Source: Candidatus Zhuqueibacterota bacterium (GTDB taxonomy: Bacteria; Zhuqueibacterota; Zhuqueibacteria; Residuimicrobiales; Oceaniaggregativiventaceae). Taken from it: a stretch of DNA of 37,867 nt. This document shows, piece by piece, positions 23,959-32,496 of this stretch (position 1 is the stretch's first letter; the number at the start of each line of letters is the position of its first letter). Where the stretch lies: the NCBI GenBank assembly GCA_014728115.1, contig WJME01000323.1, forward strand, positions 1-37,867, read 5' to 3'. Made by a program: the position numbers and the translations under genes. Below the pieces are notes generated by a model that was not told the origin of the DNA, did not search any database, and saw only the letters and a list, made by a program, of their open reading frames with translations.

Positions 23959-25370
23959 TTGATTCTGACATCTATCCACTGTATATCCTTGACATATTTT
24001 AACTGTTTTTCAGGACCTTTTGCGTCGAGTATCGTAATATCTTTTAATAAAATATCCCTTACCGGCTCTTGGATCAGGCCTTCAATAAAAAAGGCTTCAT
24101 CCAGAGTTTCTTTACAAGTTACGTCTTGAAAAATCATATCCCTGAACACAGGCGGAAACGGATGAGCGATTGAATCATAATGTACGTTCTTGTAATCGGT
24201 TTCCATTCGTATCAGGTGCCGGCAAGTCCCCACCTCGATATTACGAAAATAGATCTTTTCGATCACCCCGCCCCGGTCACAATTGGATTTTGCATTGAAC
24301 ACGGCCCATTGAGGTTCCTCGACACCAAAGGAGCAGTTTTCGACAAAAATATTTCGAATCCCTCCGGACATATCGCTTCCGGCTGAAACCCCATTATGCC
24401 CGCCTAGAAATGTATTGTTTCGAATGACGACATTTTCAGTGGGACGTCCACCGTTTTCCGGCCAGCCTTCACGGGCCCGGCCAGACTTTACAGCAATACC
24501 ATCATCATAGGTATGCACAATACAGTTTTCTATAAGAACATCGATACAGGAATCCGGGTCGATCCCATCATCATTACGGGCTTTTTCAACACCGGGCTGT
24601 ACTGTGACGTTTCGAACAATCACATTGGTACAAAAGACCGGATGAATAGTCCGCTCCAAGGGCATTCGAGTGGTAATGCCCTCGATGAGCACATTTTCAC
24701 AATGATAAAATTCAATAGTCCCGGGTGCGAGATGGTGGCCAGGCCCGAAAACCCGTTCTTCCATGGGGGTCATGTCCAATGGCATCTGATAAAGAATTTC
24801 CCGGTCCGGAGCATGCAATTTTTCGATATACCAGCGGCTCCAAAACTTGTCAGTCTGGCCATCGATGGTGCCTTTGCCGGTCAGGGCCACATTTTCCGCT
24901 TTCCAGGCATAGATCAACGGAGAATAGTTATAGCACCATACTCCTTCCCAGCGTACCTTGACGCATCCATTATAGCGCTTATCTCCGACAAGATAATCTG
25001 TTGGGTTGGTGCCGAATCGTAAAACAGACTCTTTTTCAAGGTGCAGATTGATATTGTCATCGAGGTGCAGGGGGCCATTAATCAGATACTCTCCGGCAGG
25101 TACCAAAACACGCCCGCCTCCTGCATCGGCACAGGCTCTGATAGCGGCAACAAAAGCCGGCCTGCAATCGGTCTGCCCATCAGCAACAGCACCATAATCC
25201 TTAACCGAAACTTTTTTGTCAGGAAAACTCGGAGGGTGAATTCGCTGCAAAATGGCATCGACTTTTTGCCAGGCAGACACGCTATCTGGAGAGGAGGCGT
25301 AGAGCAGGGTACTGCCAAAAACAAAGATCATCAACAAATACCCTAATGTTCTCTTGAAAATCTCAATCAT
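23952..25370 (-). CDS. Secreted GH28 (polygalacturonase-family) glycoside hydrolase with altered binding motifs
   Basis: The 472-residue protein has a signal peptide (start MIEIFKRTLGYLLMIFVFG) and the Pectate_lyase_3-like N-terminal strand VKDYGAVADGQTDC. A right-handed beta-helix follows with the inverting GH28 carboxylates: NDDGIDPDSC (266-275) and DD289-290 in YDDGIAVKSG. The canonical GHG is GHN (324-326) in GGHNGVSAGSDMSGG. The canonical RIK, which contacts galacturonate, reads NAK (359-361) in FNAKSNCDRGG. Catalysis seems intact but substrate contacts differ, so calling it a polygalacturonase would go too far. ATG 25370 is preceded by CAGGAT; the TTG two codons earlier is less likely. 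First gene of the minus-strand operon, 106 bases before the next. Confidence 0.9.
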   Translation of the reverse strand: MIEIFKRTLGYLLMIFVFGSTLLYASSPDSVSAWQKVDAILQRIHPPSFPDKKVSVKDYGAVADGQTDCRPAFVAAIRACADAGGGRVLVPAGEYLINGPLHLDDNINLHLEKESVLRFGTNPTDYLVGDKRYNGCVKVRWEGVWCYNYSPLIYAWKAENVALTGKGTIDGQTDKFWSRWYIEKLHAPDREILYQMPLDMTPMEERVFGPGHHLAPGTIEFYHCENVLIEGITTRMPLERTIHPVFCTNVIVRNVTVQPGVEKARNDDGIDPDSCIDVLIENCIVHTYDDGIAVKSGRAREGWPENGGRPTENVVIRNNTFLGGHNGVSAGSDMSGGIRNIFVENCSFGVEEPQWAVFNAKSNCDRGGVIEKIYFRNIEVGTCRHLIRMETDYKNVHYDSIAHPFPPVFRDMIFQDVTCKETLDEAFFIEGLIQEPVRDILLKDITILDAKGPEKQLKYVKDIQWIDVRIKD

Positions 25371-25480
25371 ATTCAATCCTGTTTCTTTACGTGCAATTTA
25401 CTCTGCATCTATTTATCTCTTGAGAATATAGCAAATAAATTCGAATATCGAAACTTATTTACGCAAAGTTTGAAAGCATA

Positions 25481-25509
25481 TTGACAATAAGATATATTTT
25501 ATCTATATT
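25481..25509 (+). promoter_or_regulatory. Sigma70-like promoter of the YiiX-like gene
   Basis: TTGACA (25481-25486), a 17-base spacer, and TATATT (25504-25509) form a near-consensus promoter. Start of transcription would be near 25516, 64 bases before the ATG at 25580. A small dyad, TTCGA-ATA-TCGAA (25440-25452), lies just upstream, between the two divergent genes, and could be an operator for either. Confidence 0.65.
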
Positions 25510-25579
25510 CATCACTAGAACAGCATCTGGCATACCGAGGGTCGCATCACTTTAATCCAGCCATTTTTGTGGGGTCGCT

Positions 25580-26764
25580 ATGCAAATAAAAAGGTCCAAT
25601 GCCATGTGCAGATCTGTTGTCGTTTGTTTTCTTGTTTTATTCTCCTTTTGGTTTTCTTGCAGATCGAGTCAGACACTGCCAAAGCCGTTTACATCCCGTA
25701 TCGACAGAGAATACGAAATCTTTGCCCCTCTTTTCGATCATACAATATTTTCTCATGAACCGCAATCAGAGATCCATTTCCGTCTTAGCCATTCGGGCAT
25801 ACGCGAAGGCGATATCATTCTCCGCCTCATGGACGGTGCCAGCTCATTGCTGACGGCATTTTCGGGTTTGGGATCATGTTCGCATGTGGGCATCATCGTG
25901 AATGACGATTCCACTCTTTATGTTGTTGATTGCCAACCCCATAATGCAGAGGTCATGGGAGAACACTGTATCAAACGCCATACCCTGAAAGAGTGGGTCA
26001 CGGACATGTCGTTCAGAGGGCAAACTCATAAAGTGATCACTGTTCGGGTCGTACGACCGGTTCAGCCGATAGAGAGAAGCAAACTTTTAGCGTTGACAAA
26101 TCATTATTTATCTGGCTGCGTTCAATTCGATGGGGAATTCAAGTTAGACAATAATGACCCTCACTGTCAAAATCTCTATTGTTCTGAATTTGTGTATGAA
26201 ATTTTTTGCCAATTGGCCCAAAGCACCGACTTTGTCATGCCTTCCGATCCCATCACAAATTCACTGATTGACAGAGTTTTGGACATGAAAAAAGAAAAAT
26301 CCAATGATTTTATTCGCATGCTGGAAACCATAGAATCCCGCTATGGCTCTAAACTCCGATCTGTCGACAACCTGATCACTCCGGCATCTTTTGAATGGTC
26401 AACAGCCTTTGAACCCGTTTGTATCGCCATTCATCCCGATCTCAAGGACAGCGGATACGACATCCTGCTAAACGCCCACTCTATGATTTCGCGTGCGATC
26501 TTGTTCTATCGTGCGTTAGATGGGGTATCCTGCCAGGTCGATTTACAGCCCATGCTAAAGTATGCTAAAATCCCTGCTCCAACCTCGTCGATGATCCTCA
26601 ATGTCATAGACCAATATCAAAAAGATAAAGCAGCGCTCTTTTATAACGGCAACGAGCTCATCCAATCCCATCTCTGCAAAATAGCCACATCCGATGAGTT
26701 GTTCACATTGTTGGGAGGTTCATTGGCCAGGATGAAACGTCAGGGTCATCCGGGACAAAGTTGA
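25580..26764 (+). CDS. YiiX/YebB-like permuted NlpC/P60 cysteine peptidase, exported
   Basis: The 394-residue protein has an N-terminal hydrophobic segment ending FWFSC (Cys27, possible lipobox). The peptidase core follows the permuted papain-like order: IREGDIILRL and then SCSHVGIIV with the catalytic His102 first, followed by NLYCSEFVYEIF with the nucleophile Cys201. Relatives cleave amide bonds in peptidoglycan peptides or lipids. The C-terminal ~170 residues are helical and not recognised. ATG 25580 is the first of two possible starts; 25604 (MCRSVVV) would also give a signal sequence. It is divergent from the GH28 operon and is a single-gene unit. Confidence 0.75.
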   Translation: MQIKRSNAMCRSVVVCFLVLFSFWFSCRSSQTLPKPFTSRIDREYEIFAPLFDHTIFSHEPQSEIHFRLSHSGIREGDIILRLMDGASSLLTAFSGLGSCSHVGIIVNDDSTLYVVDCQPHNAEVMGEHCIKRHTLKEWVTDMSFRGQTHKVITVRVVRPVQPIERSKLLALTNHYLSGCVQFDGEFKLDNNDPHCQNLYCSEFVYEIFCQLAQSTDFVMPSDPITNSLIDRVLDMKKEKSNDFIRMLETIESRYGSKLRSVDNLITPASFEWSTAFEPVCIAIHPDLKDSGYDILLNAHSMISRAILFYRALDGVSCQVDLQPMLKYAKIPAPTSSMILNVIDQYQKDKAALFYNGNELIQSHLCKIATSDELFTLLGGSLARMKRQGHPGQS

Positions 26765-26782
26765 CTATTTCCCGGCATAGAG

Positions 26783-26848
26783 CCAGTTCAGGGGCAGAGT
26801 ACTCAACTGGGTGACACTCTAGCCCTTTTCATTCATACACGACACTCT
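26783..26848. repeat. Small repeats between convergent genes
   Basis: CCAGTT (26783-26788) and AACTGG (26805-26810) form a dyad with GAGTACTC inside its loop. The octamer GACACTCT occurs at 26813-26820 and 26841-26848, each followed shortly by a T-run. The region separates convergent genes and may act as a weak terminator zone; no strong GC stem with T-tract is present. Confidence 0.3.
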
Positions 26849-26850
26849 TT

Positions 26851-28497
26851 TTAGATTTCTCGGTGTAGCCACAATAGCCAATCTCCCCAGTTGATGCGGT
26901 CATTGCCTGGAGGTTCAAGGATATGTTCACCCGCAGAGACATCTTTACCGTTCCGCCATTCACCTGTACGAGGATTGAACCATGTTTGAAGGGTTTTCTC
27001 TGCTGAGAGTTTTACGGTGATCTGCGGCTTTTTTGCAGCAGGGTTATCGGTACGGGGCGTACTCCCTGTGGGGTTGGCACAATAAATCAAAATATCGGTA
27101 TCATCGTGGCAGCACTTGAAATGCAATGAATCGCCACTGACAAAACCATCATCCGGTTGCATACCAATCAAATCCAGACCGCTCTTTTTAAAGAATTCAT
27201 GTATATGATTAAAATCATGAGCACCTTGCGCCAGGGTTCCTCGTTCACAGGCATCATAATATCCCTGCACACCGCGGCGGTCGCCGCCATCATAGGCTTC
27301 ATAGGTTCTCAATCCCCCATAGGTTGCGTGTCCACCGGACAGTAACGATGCCCACATCAATCTGCGAAAAAAATACCGTTTATTCCCTGCATCGCGATAG
27401 CACTCGTAACGGTCTTCGTCATTGATAACCGGGTGAGACCCTTTTGGGCGATATTCCTGTATGATGGTCCCTGCGACCTGGTCCAGATCTTCCAGGGTGA
27501 TGATCTGTGACCAGTATGCATCGAGAAAATCATAACCGCTAAACCTCGCCTGATGGTTGGTGATCAGCGTATTCCAGGTTTCTTGTCGGAACATATCACG
27601 ACCGATGCGATCTATGGTGGATGCCAATATCTGGCGACCTTTTAAGGGAGGATTTTGCACGATTTGACGGTCATTGGACACACACCAATAGATATTGGGA
27701 AATGCAGACCATCTGGCCTGACTATATCGGGCCACCCATTGTGACATCTGATCTCCCTGAGCGTAGCGTTTGAGCTCCTCTGTGTCTTCTCCATAGGGGA
27801 TGAGTTGAAGGATGATATGAGGATATTTTTCGAGCGCATAGATGATACGACGGTCTATTTCCTGCCAATAATCGAGATGAGGTGCACTGCGATCCTGGAC
27901 AAACAGGTGTTCAACTGTGGATCGTGACTGACAGAACCAGGTACGAATCTTGGTTATACCTGATTTTGCTGCCTGGTCGATATAATCCCGCCAAAAAGGT
28001 TCGCTCTGCACTACATAACGATAACCCGTATCGCCGATATGCAGGAACCAGGTGCCATTATCATAGACAAATTGATAAGGATCCTGTTTCGAGATCTGTA
28101 ATTTACCTTGCAGTTGCGAAGGGATGACCGTGAACGAGCCAAATTTGCCATCGAGGTGAGAATGGCGCGAGACGGATCGCCAGCGCCACTCCCCTCGTTG
28201 ACGACAGTAGGCTCTTGCTTTAAAGATCCCCTCACCATCATAAAAAGCTTCGCAGGTAATCGTTTCTCCATCAGGCTGCGTCCATTCGACTGCAAGATCA
28301 TGCTCCAGGTAGGGATCAAAATTCAAATGAGAGTGACTGAATTGAACTTGATACACCCCATAATGCGGAGCGGTTTCTTTCATCACTGTCAAATGAGCAA
28401 AAGGCCGGGCCATGGCAAACGAGAACAGTAAAGCAACAATCACAAAGGCATCGGGTAATATTGATATTTTTGATTTTTGCAGGCCACAAATCATCAT
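26851..28497 (-). CDS. Secreted DUF5060/DUF4038 glycoside hydrolase (apiosidase-like, GH140-related)
   Basis: The 548-residue protein has an N-terminal hydrophobic signal (FVIVALLFSFAMARP). A DUF5060 beta-sandwich follows at ~40-140 (YQVQFSHSHLNFDPYLEHDL, RQRGEWRWRS, GSFTVIP). From ~145 comes a DUF4038 TIM-barrel (DNGTWFLHIGDTGYRYV, ITKIRTWFCQSRS, FPNIYWCVSNDR, HPVINDEDRYECY, SLLSGGHATYGG). A short C-terminal sandwich ends the protein (TLQTWFNPRTGEWRNG). The DUF4038 family includes the apiosidase BT1012 of rhamnogalacturonan-II breakdown; this substrate is not proven. The start is one of two adjacent ATGs after TTTGGAG. It is 131 bases downstream of the DUF1080 gene and probably co-transcribed. 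Confidence 0.82.
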   Translation of the reverse strand: MMICGLQKSKISILPDAFVIVALLFSFAMARPFAHLTVMKETAPHYGVYQVQFSHSHLNFDPYLEHDLAVEWTQPDGETITCEAFYDGEGIFKARAYCRQRGEWRWRSVSRHSHLDGKFGSFTVIPSQLQGKLQISKQDPYQFVYDNGTWFLHIGDTGYRYVVQSEPFWRDYIDQAAKSGITKIRTWFCQSRSTVEHLFVQDRSAPHLDYWQEIDRRIIYALEKYPHIILQLIPYGEDTEELKRYAQGDQMSQWVARYSQARWSAFPNIYWCVSNDRQIVQNPPLKGRQILASTIDRIGRDMFRQETWNTLITNHQARFSGYDFLDAYWSQIITLEDLDQVAGTIIQEYRPKGSHPVINDEDRYECYRDAGNKRYFFRRLMWASLLSGGHATYGGLRTYEAYDGGDRRGVQGYYDACERGTLAQGAHDFNHIHEFFKKSGLDLIGMQPDDGFVSGDSLHFKCCHDDTDILIYCANPTGSTPRTDNPAAKKPQITVKLSAEKTLQTWFNPRTGEWRNGKDVSAGEHILEPPGNDRINWGDWLLWLHREI

Positions 28498-28628
28498 GCT
28501 ACTCCAAATTTGGCACGCATTTTCAGAGGACAGCAGAGAACTCTTTGGCTCATCTTGCTGTCAATGATCGCAGATCGAGTATTTATAAATTCATATTTTT
28601 CGGCTGACATCTCTTCTTGCACGTCGTT

Positions 28629-29330
28629 TTACTTTAACGGACGAATTTTTATCGAGCGATAATACACCGTATCGCCATGATCCTGCAACAGAATATGGCC
28701 TTTGGCATGCATGGCAAATCCTTCCCGATCCTTGAATTTGCTGAATAGCAAGAGTTGTTTAAAACACGGAGAAAAGCGATTATACTCTAGTACTTTAGCC
28801 CCATTCAGCCAATGCTCTACATGACCGTCCCGTACCACGATTTTGGCCTGATTCCACTCGCCGACAGGATTGGGGCTCCGGTCATGAGCCGGTATGATAT
28901 CATAGAGAGCAGCCAATTGGCGGTTACCATTGACCCCGTTTTTGGCATCCGGATGGCGTTCATCATCGAGCACCTGATATTCACACCCTAACCCGCTGTT
29001 GGGTTGAACAAAATATTTGATACCGCTGTTTGCTCGTTCAGTGAGTTTGAATTCCAGAGCGAATTCAAAATTCCCGTACATTTCTTCCGTGACAATATCT
29101 CCGCCGCGCTCTTTGGCCAGCACGACCAGCGCACCCTCCTGTATTTCCCATCCTTTTTCGGGAAATTGGTCCGCACGATTGCTCTTCCAGCCATCAGTGG
29201 TTTTGCCATCGAACAAGAGTTGCCATCCCTGTTCTTTTTCCTGTGGAGTCAGAGTATTGGGCTGGGCATTCAAAATCGACACATTTGATAAAAGGACACA
29301 CACGACCGGTAACCAGACTAGATTTTTCAT
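28629..29330 (-). CDS. Secreted DUF1080 (3-keto-disaccharide hydrolase-type) protein
   Basis: The 233-residue protein has a signal peptide ending ILNAQ and a single DUF1080 jelly roll: GWQLLFDGKTTDGWKS (41-56), GALVVLAKERGGDIVTEE, YGNFEFALEFKLTERANSGI, GCEYQVLDDERHPDAKNG and GEWNQAKIVVRDGHVEHWLN. It is close to the canonical family pattern and is likely a glycan-active enzyme outside the cytoplasm. Work on this family ties it to 3-keto-glycosides produced by Gfo/Idh/MocA-type dehydrogenases, and such a dehydrogenase is encoded at 33247-34587. ATG 29330 has AAGGAG at good spacing. Confidence 0.9.
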   Translation of the reverse strand: MKNLVWLPVVCVLLSNVSILNAQPNTLTPQEKEQGWQLLFDGKTTDGWKSNRADQFPEKGWEIQEGALVVLAKERGGDIVTEEMYGNFEFALEFKLTERANSGIKYFVQPNSGLGCEYQVLDDERHPDAKNGVNGNRQLAALYDIIPAHDRSPNPVGEWNQAKIVVRDGHVEHWLNGAKVLEYNRFSPCFKQLLLFSKFKDREGFAMHAKGHILLQDHGDTVYYRSIKIRPLK

Positions 29331-29468
29331 TTCTCTCTCCTTAATGAAAATGGTAAGTCATAATGTAGTGAAATTTTTTCAAGAAGCAAAGATTATGCAG
29401 GGACGAATAAAATAAAGTACTGGATAATGTTGGCTATATGAATTATATTTTGTCACACAAGGAGACCC

Positions 29469-29604
29469 ATGAAAATCTTTTACATACATACCTGTATTAT
29501 TTGTTGCTGTTTGGAGCCAAAAAACCTCGGATCTCGCCAAGAGTCTGGGATCCAGCATTCGTGAATTCAAAAATGCAACAAAAGAATTGGATGATATATC
29601 ATAA
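29469..29604 (+). pseudogene. tatA: tatA-like remnant (Sec-independent translocase subunit), frame-disrupted
   Basis: Two adjacent frames together spell the conserved part of a TatA-family protein. One frame gives LLLFGAKK (29501-29524), the end of the membrane helix and the Phe-Gly hinge. After a one-base shift at the A6 run (29519-29524) the other frame gives SDLAKSLGSSIREFKNATKE, then LDDIS and TAA (29602-29604). With one extra A the join reads FGAKKTSDLAKSLG and aligns without gaps to TatA. The N-terminal helix is degraded (His, Thr and Tyr among Leu), and the ATG with AAGGAG at 29469 is in yet another frame. That points to real decay rather than only a homopolymer read error. TatA forms the twin-arginine pore; two Tat substrates are encoded nearby (33247 and 35933 genes). 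Confidence 0.6.
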
Positions 29605-29607
29605 TTT

Positions 29608-29636
29608 AAGGGAGCCGGGTTCTATTCGACTCCCTT
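29608..29636. terminator. Hairpin between the tatA remnant and rsgA
   Basis: AAGGGAG (29608-29614) and CTCCCTT (29630-29636) pair around a 15-base loop, directly after the tatA-remnant stop codon at 29602-29604 and 18 bases past the rsgA stop. The T-tract is short on both strands (TTTGTAATT rightward, AAATTAT leftward). It is probably a weak bidirectional terminator. Confidence 0.5.
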
Positions 29637-29654
29637 TGTAATTCCTGGAACCAT

Positions 29655-30743
29655 CTACCTGTCCAGAAATTTGTATTTAGGATCGATTTTCCGGAACTGC
29701 TTCATGGTTTTACCAATGCTTTTCTCCCATTGTCGTTTATTTTCGCGTTCCTCTTTTCTGTTTTCCAGAAAAGCTTGTTCTTTTAGCAGCCGCATATAGC
29801 TGTCATACCGATCCTGTTCAATGGACTTTGTTTCCAGTGCTTCCAGAATCGCGCATCCAATTTCCGTCCGGTGGCTGCAATCCTTGAACCGGCACTGTTT
29901 TGCCAGACGATCCAAATCAGAAAATGTTTCAGCGGTCCCGGATTGTCCCTCCCACGGTTGCAGTTCACGCATTCCGGGTGTGTCGATCAAGACACCACCA
30001 CTGGGCAGCACGACCATATGGCGTCTGGTCGTGGTATGCCGACCCTTGCCATCACCTTGCCGGATATCCTGGGTCAGGAACAGTTCCTTGCCGAATAACG
30101 CATTGATGAGTGAAGACTTGCCAACCCCGGACGAACCGACAAAAGCATAGGTTTTTCCTGGCTGTATCAGCGATCTCAACCCTTTGACACCGTTCTCCTG
30201 GAGAGCAAAGGCTGGCAACACTGTTCCCGAAAAGACAGACCGGATTTGATCGATTAAAGTCTCTGGTGAATCTGTCAGATCGGTTTTATTCAGGACAATG
30301 ACGGGTTCGGCCTTGCCAGCCGTGACCATGAGCAAATACCGTTCCAACCGGCGCAGATTGAAATTGGCATCTGCACTGGTAATGATAAAGATCGTATCGA
30401 TATTGGCGGCAATGACCTGTTCATCGGTTCGTTGCCCTGCTGCCTTGCGAGAGATCTTTGTACGCCGGGGCAGACATTCGGAAATAATGCCTTTATTTTC
30501 ATCCTCGAACAGCATCATCACCACCCAATCCCCCACCTGGGGAAGTTCAGCCTGGGAATCGGCAGTATAGAGATATTTGCCGGTGACCTGGGCATCGATG
30601 AATCCGAGTGAAGAATAGACTTTGTATTGATTTCGTTCCTGGATAGCGACGCGTCCGAGGGCATAGCCCTGATCAGCAAAGGGTAGAAATAGCCTCTGCC
30701 ACTCGTCGTCCAATCCAACGGTTTTGAGCGAATGGAACTCCAT
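29655..30743 (-). CDS. rsgA: Ribosome small-subunit-dependent GTPase A
   Basis: RsgA is a cytoplasmic, circularly permuted GTPase that checks late 30S subunit maturation. The 362-residue protein has the N-terminal OB domain (ALGRVAIQERNQY to about 100), then G4 NKTD (152-155), G1 GSSGVGKSS (203-211), the switch region GDGKGRHTTTRR, and G3 DTPG (254-257). The zinc knuckle C284, C289, H291, C297 follows, and then a basic helical tail. All catalytic elements are present. ATG 30743 has AGAGGAT upstream. It is a housekeeping gene inside an otherwise carbohydrate-oriented stretch; 171 bases separate it from the DUF1593 gene, so an independent promoter is likely. Confidence 0.95.
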   Translation of the reverse strand: MEFHSLKTVGLDDEWQRLFLPFADQGYALGRVAIQERNQYKVYSSLGFIDAQVTGKYLYTADSQAELPQVGDWVVMMLFEDENKGIISECLPRRTKISRKAAGQRTDEQVIAANIDTIFIITSADANFNLRRLERYLLMVTAGKAEPVIVLNKTDLTDSPETLIDQIRSVFSGTVLPAFALQENGVKGLRSLIQPGKTYAFVGSSGVGKSSLINALFGKELFLTQDIRQGDGKGRHTTTRRHMVVLPSGGVLIDTPGMRELQPWEGQSGTAETFSDLDRLAKQCRFKDCSHRTEIGCAILEALETKSIEQDRYDSYMRLLKEQAFLENRKEERENKRQWEKSIGKTMKQFRKIDPKYKFLDR

Positions 30744-30839
30744 GATAATATCCTCTTGAGAATTTACATTTTTGTGAATTGAGTTCGTTGATTTCGCTCG
30801 CTACAATGGCCATAACCCCTCCAATTAATGTATTCGTAA

Positions 30840-30869
30840 ATCCCGGGGGCTCTGCACCCGGATCTTTTT
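30840..30869. terminator. GC-rich hairpin with T-run between rsgA and the DUF1593 gene
   Basis: ATCCCGGG (30840-30847) pairs with CCCGGAT (30857-30863) with one bulged C. On the plus strand it is followed by CTTTTT (30864-30869). On the minus strand, where the DUF1593 gene ends 46 bases before, only ATTTA follows. It may serve the minus-strand gene imperfectly; the better T-run faces the strand that has no upstream gene here. Confidence 0.45.
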
Positions 30870-30914
30870 AGATTTAGATCAGTTTTTTGTATTGTCCTCA
30901 AGCCAACACTTTAA

Positions 30915-32339
30915 TTATGGCAAAACTGTCAGAATCAAACGCCGATATGCGCTCATTGACGGTTCGCCATTGTCTGTTACCTCACAAATGATATGGATCG
31001 TGCGTTCTTTATCCACCTGTGGCGCAGTCAATCTGCCCGACTCTTTATGGGCATCCGCGATTTTTACCTCTCCCTGATAAGATCCGGCCTCATTATAGAC
31101 CCACCAGTGATATGCGAGTGCATCGCCATCCGGGTCCTTTGTGCCTTTGGCGCTGAGGGGTATCGATTCTCCGCTTTTAACTGATTTTCGCACAATCTCC
31201 CTGGTTTCATCACCTGCGAGCACCACCACCGGATTGTGATTGGCTTTTGCAAAACGATCAGCCACGCACCAATCCATACGGGCGGCAAAATCGTGCTGAT
31301 AGGCCTGGCGCCAGCGCCAAATCGTGGCCTGATCAGAAGTCTCGCTGCGGCCGTCACCGAGTTCGATGGTATCACGGCTCTGACGGTTGTTGGTCCATAT
31401 GGGACGCGTTTCCGCATAGCTTCTGTGCAGCTGATAGCGGCCACCCCAACCTCCAAAAGCCGGACTTTTGTGCCAGCCCAATCCGTTATCGATCAGTCCG
31501 AGAAAGGAAGGAGTATCTCCTTCCATGATATATTCGACCCTGGGATATAGCGCACCCAGCGGACCATGATTATTGATAATATGTTCTTCCAGCCAGGGAT
31601 TCTCGACCAGTCTGATATGCTGCATAGGACCGTTTTTATAAAACCGGTCGCCACCGATACCGGTCCACGTGGCAAAATGATATTCCCCGGCATCCGGAGC
31701 GCTGGGCGAGACGATATAGAACAACTCTGGAAACGTAATTCGCATCCAGCGGCCGCTGTCATCCTGGTCAGAAATGGTATAGACCCGTATCTTTTTGACG
31801 AGACGGGACAATTCCTCGGGCGTCCGGCTGTACTTGACATCCCAAAGCGCCTGCGCCAGGGTGTTGGCCCCGCCCCAAATGGTGATCCAGACCGGGCGAT
31901 CATCGGGACGTTGGAGAACCTCGATGATGTGCTGTGAACCGGGTGAGGATTTCCCTGGGCCTACAACTCCCATTCCATACCCCGGTTGCCCGGTAAAGGT
32001 GACTTTGCGCAGCGATTCGGCAGTGGGATAGTCGTCAGCATGCTTTATGAGGTTCGGATACACTAACTCGTAGGCATCAATTTGTCTCCGGATAAGATCT
32101 TCTCTCGTCCCTTTGCGCAGCCAGGTCGATGTCGTGGCAACAAGACCTTCGATATCGAATTCATTGGCATAGACAAGAAATCGCACCATAGACTCTTCAT
32201 CATCGGGCTCATTGGAAATATCAGTGAGCACGATAACCCTCGGACGTTCTTTAATCCCATCGTTTTGCAGAGCAAACAGTGAAACAGCATACAACAGCAC
32301 AAGCATAATAACGCTCAAACCCATGACCTGACCTCGCAT
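30915..32339 (-). CDS. Secreted DUF1593 protein with Ig-like C-terminal domain (Sde182 type)
   Basis: The 474-residue protein has a signal peptide (hydrophobic GLSVIMLVLLYAVSLFA). The nucleoside-hydrolase-like core shows VIVLTDISNEPDDEESMVRF (36-55) with the Asp cluster, EGLVATTSTW, PVWITIWGGANTLAQALWD, GDTPSFLGLIDNGLG, WGGRYQL and HDFAARMDWC. A C-terminal domain of ~95 residues (SIPLSAKGTKDPDGDALAYH, IICEVTDNGEPSMSAYRR) looks like a PKD/Ig-type sandwich, as in Saccharophagus Sde182. ATG 32339 has AAGGAGG six bases upstream. It is the long-form paralogue of the 22188-23180 protein. Likely acts on or binds cell-wall polysaccharide; the reaction is unproven. Confidence 0.88.
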   Translation of the reverse strand: MRGQVMGLSVIMLVLLYAVSLFALQNDGIKERPRVIVLTDISNEPDDEESMVRFLVYANEFDIEGLVATTSTWLRKGTREDLIRRQIDAYELVYPNLIKHADDYPTAESLRKVTFTGQPGYGMGVVGPGKSSPGSQHIIEVLQRPDDRPVWITIWGGANTLAQALWDVKYSRTPEELSRLVKKIRVYTISDQDDSGRWMRITFPELFYIVSPSAPDAGEYHFATWTGIGGDRFYKNGPMQHIRLVENPWLEEHIINNHGPLGALYPRVEYIMEGDTPSFLGLIDNGLGWHKSPAFGGWGGRYQLHRSYAETRPIWTNNRQSRDTIELGDGRSETSDQATIWRWRQAYQHDFAARMDWCVADRFAKANHNPVVVLAGDETREIVRKSVKSGESIPLSAKGTKDPDGDALAYHWWVYNEAGSYQGEVKIADAHKESGRLTAPQVDKERTIHIICEVTDNGEPSMSAYRRLILTVLP

Positions 32340-32496
32340 GACAGCCTCCTTGGGAAACAAGAATTCTCTTTGGACAATTTAAGAAAAATTATGAATTAAA
32401 AGAATTCCTATTTTTCAAAAAATAAAAGTAAAATTGTCATAGAACAATCCGGATGGCAGAACAGATTGCCATTCAATCAAGAGTCTGATCAAGGGA

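Larger units (their letters stand above)
29331..29654. other. Intergenic region carrying a tatA remnant and a hairpin
   Basis: The 324 bases separate the DUF1080 start from the rsgA stop. The left ~130 bases are AT-rich and hold nothing I recognise beyond the DUF1080 ribosome site. The rest contains the broken tatA-like sequence (29469-29604) and a hairpin (29608-29636). Confidence 0.5.

Noticed and set aside
24198..24215. IRMETDY in the GH28 protein as the RIK substrate motif
   Set aside because: Alignment around the DRGG block places the RIK equivalent at FNAKSN earlier in the protein, so RME is not the counterpart.
29438..29641. 67-codon frame as an independent gene
   Set aside because: It shares the FGAKK segment with TatA but then leaves the TatA frame, so it is better read as part of the broken tatA.
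30840..30869. Small RNA ending in the GC hairpin with T-run
   Set aside because: No promoter is visible upstream on the plus strand within the short gap; it is kept only as a possible terminator.
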